From Streptomyces cellostaticus (GTDB lineage Bacteria; Actinomycetota; Actinomycetes; Streptomycetales; Streptomycetaceae), in contig NZ_KQ948030.1 in the NCBI RefSeq assembly GCF_001513965.1, positions 62,001-126,000 on the forward strand: 64,000 nt of DNA, written 5' to 3'. Both the position numbers and the translations under genes were made by a program. Numbering within the stretch: the stretch's first letter is position 1; the number at the start of each line of letters is the position of its first letter. Under the pieces are notes generated by a model. It did no database searches. It saw nothing but the letters and a program-made list of their open reading frames with translations, and was not told the origin of the DNA. This document shows, in pieces, positions 7,039-13,582 of this stretch.

Positions 7039-8443
7039 CCTCGGGGGTCTGCCGGGCCAGCGTGGAGTGCCGGCGGCCGTAGGCGAGGTAGACGAGCAGG
7101 CCCACCACGAGGAACACGGCGAACTGGATCCAGGTCTGCCAGCCGGTCTCGTACATCAGGTACAGGCAGAAGCCGACGCCGAGCAGCGGGCCGACGGGGT
7201 AGAGCGGCACCCGGAAGCTGCGGTCGAGGCCCGGCTCGCGGCGGCGCAGGGCGATCACGGCGATGTTGACGACGGCCATGATGGCGAGCGTGCCGATGGT
7301 GCACAGGTTCATGACGGCGTCGAGGGAGGCGAAGGCCGCCGGAACCGCGAAGACGACCGCGACGATCAGCGTGCCGGCCACCGGGGTGGAGGTCTTCGGC
7401 GACACCTTCTCGAAGACGCGCGGGATCAGTCCGTCCCGGGACATCGACATCAGGATGCGGGTCTGGCCGTACATCACCGCGAGGACGACGGAGGCGATGG
7501 CGACGACCGCGCCGAAGGCGATGACCCCGCCGCCGACGGCCGAGCCGGTGACCTCGTTGACGACGTAGGACAGGGCGGCGGGACGGCCGGCGACCTGGTC
7601 GCCGCCGATGGCGCCGATCGCGGCGAGCGCGACCGCGCAGTACAGGAGGGTGACCAGGCCCATGCAGACGAGGATGGCGACCGGGATGTCCCGGCGCGGG
7701 TTCTTCGCCTCCTCGCCGGCCGTGGTGATCGCGTCGAAGCCGATGTACGAGAAGAACGCGGCGGTGGTGCCCGCACCGATGCCGCCGAGGCCGGCCGGGG
7801 AGAACGGGGTGAGGTTGCCGTCCTTGAAGGCGCTGTAGCCGATGGCGCAGAAGGCGAGCAGGATGACGAGCTTCACGGCGGCCATGGCGGCGGTGGCCCG
7901 GGCGCTCTCGCGCACCCCGCGCACCAGCAGCACGGAGGCCATGGCGATGACGATCACGGCGGGGAGGTTCACGATCCCGCCGTCGCCCGGACCGGCGGAG
8001 AGCGCGGCCGGGAGCTGCCAGCCGGTGAGGCTGTGCAGGAGTTCGTTGACGTACTGGCTCCAGCCGACCGCCACGGCCGAGATGGAGATGCCGTACTCCA
8101 GCAGCAGGCACCAGCCGACCAGGAAGGCGGTGGACTCGCCGAGGCCCGCGTAGGCGAAGGAGTACGAGGAGCCGGAGACCGGGATCGCGCCGCCCAGCTC
8201 GGCGAAGGAGAGGGCGGTGAAGATGCAGGTGATCGCGGCGAGCACGAAGGAGACGACCACGGCGGGCCCGGCCTGGGCGACGGAGTCGGAGAGGCCGACG
8301 AAGATGCCGGTGCCGACGATGGCGCCGACGCCGAAGCAGATGAGCTGGAAGAGGCCCATCGTGCGCTTCAGACCGTGGCCTTCGCGGTCGGCGCCGGATT
8401 CGGCTATCAGCGCGCCGGGGGACTTGATGCGGGGAGCGGGCAT
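6998..8443 (-). CDS. APC-superfamily amino acid permease (CAT/YfnA type)
   Basis: A 481-residue integral membrane protein with about twelve hydrophobic segments. The first segment carries the family signature GVGAIVGTGIFVGL, followed by SFAELGGAIPVSGSSYSFAY and FFSYIGFDAITTAGEEAKNP. The size and these motifs match the cationic amino acid transporter branch. The ATG at 8443 starts the conserved MPAPRIKSPG tail. It is third in the arginine deiminase unit, 110 bp behind the carbamoyltransferase, so an arginine/ornithine transport role is likely by context. It overlaps the convergent ATP-binding protein gene by 41 bp. Confidence 0.88.
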   Translation of the reverse strand: MPAPRIKSPGALIAESGADREGHGLKRTMGLFQLICFGVGAIVGTGIFVGLSDSVAQAGPAVVVSFVLAAITCIFTALSFAELGGAIPVSGSSYSFAYAGLGESTAFLVGWCLLLEYGISISAVAVGWSQYVNELLHSLTGWQLPAALSAGPGDGGIVNLPAVIVIAMASVLLVRGVRESARATAAMAAVKLVILLAFCAIGYSAFKDGNLTPFSPAGLGGIGAGTTAAFFSYIGFDAITTAGEEAKNPRRDIPVAILVCMGLVTLLYCAVALAAIGAIGGDQVAGRPAALSYVVNEVTGSAVGGGVIAFGAVVAIASVVLAVMYGQTRILMSMSRDGLIPRVFEKVSPKTSTPVAGTLIVAVVFAVPAAFASLDAVMNLCTIGTLAIMAVVNIAVIALRRREPGLDRSFRVPLYPVGPLLGVGFCLYLMYETGWQTWIQFAVFLVVGLLVYLAYGRRHSTLARQTPEVTPDAADPELQAV

Positions 8444-8553
8444 GCGGGTGGTGCTCGTTTCTGGTGGTGCGGGCGACCGTCGTACGGTCGCGGCGGCGGC
8501 CACGGCTGGGGTGGTGCCGGGCCGCCGGACAGGATAAGGCCTGGTGAGGTGGG

Positions 8554-9582
8554 TCAGGCAACGCTGTGTGACGCGCCCGCCAGAGTGGCCACGAGGACCG
8601 CCTTGATCGTGTGCATCCGGTTCTCGGCCTCGTCGAAGACGACGGAGTGCTCGGACTCGAACACCTCGTCGGTGACCTCCAGCTCGGTCAGCCCGTGCCG
8701 CTCGTGGATCTCGCGGCCGACGGCGGTGCCGAGGTCGTGGAAGGCCGGCAGGCAGTGCAGGAACTTCACCCGGTCGTTGCCGGTGGCGCGCAGCACGTCC
8801 ATGGTCACGGCGTACGGGCCGAGCAGCGCGATGCGCTCGTCCCAGACCTCCTTGGGCTCGCCCATCGACACCCACACGTCGGTCGCGATGAAGTCGGCGC
8901 CGCGCACGCCCTCCTTCACGTCGTCGGTGAGCGTGATCCGGGCTCCGGTGGCGGCGGCGAGCTGCCGGGCCACCTCGACGATCGTCTCGTCCGGCCACAG
9001 CACCCGGGGCGCGACGATCCGGACGTCCATGCCGAGCAGGGCGCCGGTGACCAGGTAGGAGTTGCCCATGTTGTAACGGGCGTCGCCGAGGTAGGCGAAG
9101 GCGACCTGGGCCAGGGGCTTGTCGGTGTGCTCGGTCATGGTGAGCACGTCGGCGAGCATCTGGGTGGGGTGCCACTCGTCGGTGAGGCCGTTGTAGACGG
9201 GGACCCCGGCATAGGTGGCCAGCTCCTCGATGACACCCTGGCCGTGTCCGCGGTACTCGATGCCGTCGAACATCCGGCCGAGGACGCGGGCGGTGTCCTT
9301 CACGGACTCCTTGTGCCCGATCTGCGAGCCGGACGGGTCGAGGTAGGTCGTGGCGGCGCCCTGGTCGGCGGCGGCGACCTCGAACGCGCAGCGGGTGCGC
9401 GTCGAGGTCTTTTCGAAGACCAGCGCGATGTTCTTGCCGCGCAGGTACTGCGTCTCGGTCCCGGCCTTCTTGGCGGCCTTCAGCTCGGCGGCCAGCTCGA
9501 CCAGGCCGCGGAACTCCTCCCCGGTGAAGTCCAGCTCCTTGAGGAAGTGGCGGCCGGCGAGGGCGGTCGGGACTGTCGCCAT
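8554..9582 (-). CDS. argF: Ornithine carbamoyltransferase
   Basis: A 342-residue enzyme interconverting carbamoyl phosphate plus ornithine with citrulline plus phosphate. The carbamoyl phosphate motif STRTRCAFEVA is near residue 60, and the ornithine-binding HCLPAFHDLGT lies in the C-terminal half, with a DVWVSMGE loop between. The start ATG at 9582 fits the usual N-terminus (HFLKELDFTGEEF). Because it sits directly behind arginine deiminase and is longer than many biosynthetic forms, it is probably the catabolic enzyme (arcB role): citrulline is split for carbamoyl phosphate. An 88-bp leader separates it from arcA and holds a direct repeat. Confidence 0.93.
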   Translation of the reverse strand: MATVPTALAGRHFLKELDFTGEEFRGLVELAAELKAAKKAGTETQYLRGKNIALVFEKTSTRTRCAFEVAAADQGAATTYLDPSGSQIGHKESVKDTARVLGRMFDGIEYRGHGQGVIEELATYAGVPVYNGLTDEWHPTQMLADVLTMTEHTDKPLAQVAFAYLGDARYNMGNSYLVTGALLGMDVRIVAPRVLWPDETIVEVARQLAAATGARITLTDDVKEGVRGADFIATDVWVSMGEPKEVWDERIALLGPYAVTMDVLRATGNDRVKFLHCLPAFHDLGTAVGREIHERHGLTELEVTDEVFESEHSVVFDEAENRMHTIKAVLVATLAGASHSVA

Positions 9583-9621
9583 GGGGGCGCTCCAGGGGTA
9601 CGGATGAACGGGCTTTTGGAA

Positions 9622-9649
9622 TTCTATACGACGTTTAGCATTTCTATAC
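9622..9649 (-). promoter_or_regulatory. Direct repeat GTATAGAA in the argF leader
   Basis: On the minus strand GTATAGAA occurs twice, at 9649-9642 and 9629-9622. The repeats are 20 bp apart, about two helical turns, in an unusually AT-rich patch 40-70 bp before the carbamoyltransferase start. Spacing and location suggest a regulator site (ArgR is an obvious candidate) or a promoter. The match to the known ArgR box is weak, so the binder is not assigned. Confidence 0.35.
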
Positions 9650-9670
9650 AGTCGCCCAGGGTCTGCTCCG

Positions 9671-10894
9671 TCACACCGCTTCCCGTTCGACGGGACAGCT
9701 CATACAGCGGGGGCCGCCCCTGCCCCGCCCCAGCTCACTGCCCGGGATCTCGATCACCTCGATGCCCTGCTTGCGCAGGTGGGTGTTGGTGGTGGAGTTG
9801 CGCTCGTAGGCAACGACGACGCCGGGTTCGACGGCGAGCACGTTGCAGCCGTCGTCCCACTGCTCGCGCTCGGCCGCGTGCACGTCCTGGGTGGCGGTCA
9901 GCACCCGGATCTCGCCGAGCCCGAGGGCGGCCGCGATCGCCCGGTGCATGTGCTCCGGAGGATGGTCGGTGACCTTCAGCTCGCGCTCGCCGACGCCCGG
10001 TTCGATGGTGTACGAGCGCAGCATGCCGAGCCCGGCGTACTGGGTGAAGGTGTCGCCGTCGACCATGGTCATCACGGTGTCGAGGTGCATGAACGCCCGC
10101 CGCTTGGGCATGTCGAGCGCCACGATCGCACGCGCGGAGCCGGCCGCGAACAGCTTGTGCGCGAGCATCTCCACGGCCTGCGGGGTGGTGCGCTCGCTCA
10201 TGCCGATGAGCACGGCGCCGTTGCCGATCACCAGGACGTCGCCGCCCTCGATGGTGGAGGGGTAGTCGGCCTGTCCGCGGGACCAGACATGGAACGTTTC
10301 GTCGCGGAACAGCGGGTGGTGCCGGTAGATCGCCTCGAAGTGCACGGTCTCGCGCTGCCGGGCGGGCCAGCGCATGGCGTTGATGGAGACGCCGTCGTAG
10401 ATCCACGCCGAGGTGTCGCGGGTGAAGAGGTGGTTGGGCAGCGGGCGCAGCAGGAAGTCGTCCAGGTCCATGACGTGGAAGCGGACGGAGGTGGGCTCCG
10501 CGTGGGCGTCCAGGAACTCCCGCTTGGTCATGCCGCCGACCAGGGCCTCGGCCAGCTCGCCGGGGTCCATCCCGTCGAAGGCGGCGCGCAGGTGGTCGGT
10601 GGCGAGGGGGCCGTACTCCTTCTCGTCGAAGACCCGGTCGAGGACGAGGGAGCGGGCCCCGGGGATCGCCAGGGTCTCGGTGAGCAGGTCGCCGAAGAGG
10701 TGGACGGCGACCCCGCGGTCGCGCAGGACGTCAGCGAACCCGTCGTGCTCGGCGCGCGCCCGGCGCACCCACAGCACGTCGTCGAAGAGGAGGGCGTCCT
10801 TGTTGCTGGGGGTGAGCCTTTTGAGCTCGAGGTCGGGCCGGTGCAGGATCACCTGGCGCAGCCGTCCGACCTCGGAGTCGACGTGGTATGCCAT
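9671..10894 (-). CDS. arcA: Arginine deiminase
   Basis: A 407-residue enzyme hydrolysing arginine to citrulline and ammonia, first step of the deiminase pathway. Signatures are FTRDTSAWI, IEGGDVLVIGNG, FMHLDTVMTMVD (catalytic histidine and aspartate) and the C-terminal GGPRCMSCP with the nucleophilic cysteine. The ATG at 10894 (MAYHVDSEVG) has GGATGGAG before it and starts the conserved strand; a further ATG at 10927 adds a non-conserved tail. Gene order arcA, carbamoyltransferase, permease suggests one catabolic operon. No carbamate kinase, which would yield ATP in the classical pathway, is visible in the window. Confidence 0.95.
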   Translation of the reverse strand: MAYHVDSEVGRLRQVILHRPDLELKRLTPSNKDALLFDDVLWVRRARAEHDGFADVLRDRGVAVHLFGDLLTETLAIPGARSLVLDRVFDEKEYGPLATDHLRAAFDGMDPGELAEALVGGMTKREFLDAHAEPTSVRFHVMDLDDFLLRPLPNHLFTRDTSAWIYDGVSINAMRWPARQRETVHFEAIYRHHPLFRDETFHVWSRGQADYPSTIEGGDVLVIGNGAVLIGMSERTTPQAVEMLAHKLFAAGSARAIVALDMPKRRAFMHLDTVMTMVDGDTFTQYAGLGMLRSYTIEPGVGERELKVTDHPPEHMHRAIAAALGLGEIRVLTATQDVHAAEREQWDDGCNVLAVEPGVVVAYERNSTTNTHLRKQGIEVIEIPGSELGRGRGGPRCMSCPVEREAV

Positions 10895-11006
10895 GACTCC
10901 ATCCTGGCCACCTGCGCCCGCCTTCACGCGCTTCTCGGACGTTTCTGGCGGTTCCTGTTTTCGTCCCAGTGACGAGAAGCAGTCGCGGGCGCTGCCGGGC
11001 CCTGGG

Positions 11007-11546
11007 TCAGATCGCGGTGCAGGGCACGGGCCAGCGGCGGATGCGCGGGGGCAGGGCCACCGCCCAGCCGCCGGTGACCAGGGCCAGCCGCTCGGCCGCC
11101 AGCAGACCGGCGGCCTCCCGACCGGTGGGGTCCAGCGCGTCGAGGGGCGTGGGGTCGAGGAGCAGGTCGAAGGCGGCCAGGAGATCCGGGTGGTCGAGGG
11201 TGAGCCGGGCCGCCGTACCGGGTTCCCTGCGGTCCATGACCGTCACGAAGCCGGGACCACGCCGGTGGTAGAGCGCCCCGTGCGCGTACCCGGACCGCCA
11301 GGCGGCCAACTCCTCGTGATCGCCGGGCAGTTCGTCCGGCGGCGGCAGATGCCGCAGCGCACGGGCGTCGTACGACGGCTGCCCCGCCGCCCGCCAGCTC
11401 ACCCGCAGGCCGAGGCCCGCGCACTCGCGCAGGAACCGCACCGCTTCCGCCGTGTCCCGCCCCTGCCCGCCGACGTCCAGCAGCCCGGGCACCTCGACCC
11501 GGCGGCCGGCGAGCCGGTGGGGCACGGCCGTGGGCAGCCCGCTCAT
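11007..11546 (-). CDS. DUF5825-like partner of a RiPP radical SAM maturase
   Basis: A 179-residue soluble protein of unknown biochemical role. It begins MSGLPTAVPHRLAGRRVEVP and contains VRFLRECAGLGLRVSWRAAG, a WRSGYAHGALYHRRGPGFVTVMDRR segment and ELPGDHEEL. These features resemble the DUF5825 family that accompanies RiPP C-methyltransferase-type radical SAM proteins in actinomycetes; the family name is from memory. Its ATG overlaps the stop of the radical SAM gene by ATGA, so the two are translationally coupled. It may bind the precursor or help present it, but nothing in the sequence proves this. No transporter or protease gene follows. Confidence 0.7.
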   Translation of the reverse strand: MSGLPTAVPHRLAGRRVEVPGLLDVGGQGRDTAEAVRFLRECAGLGLRVSWRAAGQPSYDARALRHLPPPDELPGDHEELAAWRSGYAHGALYHRRGPGFVTVMDRREPGTAARLTLDHPDLLAAFDLLLDPTPLDALDPTGREAAGLLAAERLALVTGGWAVALPPRIRRWPVPCTAI

Positions 11547-13399
11547 CCGGCCGCCCCCGCGCCCTCGGGCAGGCGGACCGGCTCGCCCCAGGTGGGGAGG
11601 GAGACATAGGTGAGTCCGTCGCGGAACAGCAGGCCCAGGGACAGGGCGTGCCGGATCCAGGCGTCGAGAGCGTCGGCCGGCACGTCGTGGCCGCCCGCCG
11701 CCAGCAGCCGGTGCAGGGCGGGTACCGTACGCCCGTCCTCCAGGCGGCGCAGGGCCTCGGCCTGCCAGCCGGTGAAGCGGTGCGTGGCGGGCGGGCGGCC
11801 GCAGCGCCGGTCGACCACCAGCAGCTCCTCTCCGGCCTCCTCGAACAGCAGCCGGGAGTCCGCGTGTCCGGCCCGCCACGCGGCCACGGCGTCCTTGAGC
11901 CACTGCTCGACCGGGCCGGTGATGCCCGCGTCCTCGCTGTCGAACAGGTAGACGAGGTCGGTGAGTTCGTCCGCGGGCAGGTCGTAGACGTGCTGGTACA
12001 GCTCGGCCGGGCGGCGCTTGCCGAAGCCGAGGGCCGGGTCGGTGAAGTGGGGGCTGAAGCGCTCCAGCTGGATGCGGTGGGCGCCGCTCGGCGGCTGGAG
12101 GTGGACCAGGGCGGGGAGCTGGTCGATGACGGGCGTGTAGTCGTCCGCCGTCTCGCCGGGGAAGCCGTAGAGGAGGTTCCAGGAGCAGGTCAGGGCGTGG
12201 TTCTCGCACTCGCGCAGGGTCCGCACGTTGCGGGCGCCGGTGACGCCCTTGTCCATGAGGTCGAGGACCCGGCTGCCCAGGCTCTCGATGCCCGGCTGGA
12301 TGTGCACCGTGCCGGATTCGCCGAGGAGGCGGAGCTGGCCGGGGGTGAGGTTGGACTTGACCTCGTAGTGCAGCCGCAGATCCCAGCCGCTCCCGGCGAC
12401 GCGGGGCAGGAAGTCGCGGAAGTAGGCCATGTCGATGATGTTGTCGACGGTGACCACGTCGAGGAGGCGATGGCGGCGGACCAGCCGGCCGATCTCCTCC
12501 CACAGCCGCTCGCCCGGCTTGGCGCGGAAGGCCATCGCGGAGCCGTTGAGCCCGCAGAAGGTGCAGTGGTGCTTCTCGCCCCACCAGCAGCCCCGGGCGC
12601 CCTCGACCACCAGCTTGGGGTGGACGTACTCCTGCACCGGGGAGGCGTCCAGGGCGGCCTGCCACTGGTCGTAGTCGGGCGAGGGTATGTCGGCGGGCGC
12701 CACGGTCCGCCGGGTCTCGGTGTTGGCCCGCGATATGTGGCCGTCCCACCAGCACAGGCCGGGCACGTCCACCGGCACGGTGCCCTCGTCCAGGTGCCGT
12801 AACAGGGCCGGGAAGGCGTACTCGGCCTCGCCGCGCACCACATGGTCCACGAAGGGGTGGTTGCGGTGCAGGGCGTGGCCCATGGGCCCCTCGCAGTTGC
12901 CGCCGCCGAGGACCACCGTCAACTCGGGCTTTCGGCACTTGAGTTCGCGGGCCAGCGCGAGGGAGGGCACGTTCTGCATGAACGTGGTGGTGAACCCGAC
13001 CACGTCGGGCTCGGCCGCCAGCACCTCGGTGGCGCAGGCCGCGACGAACTCGGCGGCGTAGGGGCGCATGGCGACGGCGGTGTCGATGAGGACGTCCCGG
13101 TCGGCCGCGTAGTCCCGCAGCCGGGCCAGCCCCCAGCCCGGGTCGTCGTACAGGACGCCGGAGAAGACCCAGTCGCCGAGGCCGTGGAAGATCCCGTCGC
13201 TGCCGACCGCCACACAGTCGCCCGGCCGCAGCCGGCCCCCGGAGCGCTCCAGCAGGAACTCCGCCCAGCGCAGGGAGCCGTGGAACTCGGTCACCCGGTC
13301 GGCGGGGCGGGCCTGCCGCACGATCCGGTTCAGCAGGCCCAGTTGCAGTGAGGGGAGGTCGAGGGGATGCCAGGGCATCGTGACCAGGTGAACACGCAT
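11543..13399 (-). CDS. RiPP maturation radical SAM protein with B12-binding domain (C-methyltransferase type)
   Basis: A 618-residue enzyme. The N-terminal half resembles a cobalamin-binding Rossmann domain (VVGFTTTFMQNVPSLALARELK, VVLGGGNCEGPMG, FVDHVVRGEAEYAFPALL). The radical SAM domain has its cysteines at 271, 279 and 282 in GCWWGEKHHCTFCGLNG, a C-x7-C-x2-C spacing characteristic of the RiPP maturation protein 1 family rather than the usual CxxxCxxC. Later motifs are VDNIIDMAYF, LHYEVKSNL and IQPGIESLGSRVL. The ATG at 13399 lies two bases behind the stop of the 27-residue precursor, and its 3' end overlaps the DUF5825-like gene. Expected to methylate unactivated carbon(s) in the precursor; the target residue is unknown. 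Confidence 0.88.
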   Translation of the reverse strand: MRVHLVTMPWHPLDLPSLQLGLLNRIVRQARPADRVTEFHGSLRWAEFLLERSGGRLRPGDCVAVGSDGIFHGLGDWVFSGVLYDDPGWGLARLRDYAADRDVLIDTAVAMRPYAAEFVAACATEVLAAEPDVVGFTTTFMQNVPSLALARELKCRKPELTVVLGGGNCEGPMGHALHRNHPFVDHVVRGEAEYAFPALLRHLDEGTVPVDVPGLCWWDGHISRANTETRRTVAPADIPSPDYDQWQAALDASPVQEYVHPKLVVEGARGCWWGEKHHCTFCGLNGSAMAFRAKPGERLWEEIGRLVRRHRLLDVVTVDNIIDMAYFRDFLPRVAGSGWDLRLHYEVKSNLTPGQLRLLGESGTVHIQPGIESLGSRVLDLMDKGVTGARNVRTLRECENHALTCSWNLLYGFPGETADDYTPVIDQLPALVHLQPPSGAHRIQLERFSPHFTDPALGFGKRRPAELYQHVYDLPADELTDLVYLFDSEDAGITGPVEQWLKDAVAAWRAGHADSRLLFEEAGEELLVVDRRCGRPPATHRFTGWQAEALRRLEDGRTVPALHRLLAAGGHDVPADALDAWIRHALSLGLLFRDGLTYVSLPTWGEPVRLPEGAGAAG

Positions 13400-13401
13400 G
13401 C

Positions 13402-13485
13402 TCAGCGGGTCGGCCGCTTCTCCAGGATCGCCGGCCGGCGGCTGGTGCTCTGCTCCTCGCGGACCACGATCTTTCTGATCTCCAT
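13402..13485 (-). CDS. Putative 27-residue RiPP precursor peptide
   Basis: A tiny gene too short for routine gene calling. The ATG at 13485 is preceded by GGAGGAGAGG, one of the strongest Shine-Dalgarno sites in the window. The peptide starts MEIRKIVVREE, has a central ST-SRRP and ends LEKRPTR. It is rich in Arg, Lys and Glu and contains no Cys, Trp or aromatic residue. Its stop is two bases before the radical SAM start (TGAGCATG), so the two are coupled. Position, strong initiation site and partner enzyme support a modified-peptide substrate; there is no clear leader/core boundary. Annotation as a leader fragment or regulatory peptide is the alternative. Confidence 0.75.
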   Translation of the reverse strand: MEIRKIVVREEQSTSRRPAILEKRPTR

Positions 13486-13508
13486 GTCGCCCTCTCCTCC
13501 GTGCGCGC

Positions 13509-13573
13509 GAACACCCTTGTGCCGCACGGCTGTCCACCATATGGACAGATGTGTGTGTGACACAAGGGTGTTC
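13509..13573. promoter_or_regulatory. Nested inverted repeats in the RiPP operon promoter
   Basis: A perfect 13-bp inverted repeat, GAACACCCTTGTG at 13509-13521 and CACAAGGGTGTTC at 13561-13573, encloses a second palindrome, CTGTCCA at 13530-13536 and TGGACAG at 13542-13548. On the minus strand TTGTGT and TATGGT, 18 bp apart, could be -35 and -10 boxes overlapping the arms. The structure lies 24 bp upstream of the precursor start and just beyond the pnkp stop. It looks like a repressor operator pair; a bidirectional terminator for pnkp is an alternative. Confidence 0.6.
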
Positions 13574-13582
13574 TGTGCCGGT

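Noticed and set aside
8444..9175. Long N-terminal extension of the permease
   Set aside because: It overlaps the carbamoyltransferase gene out of frame; the conserved permease start is at 8443.
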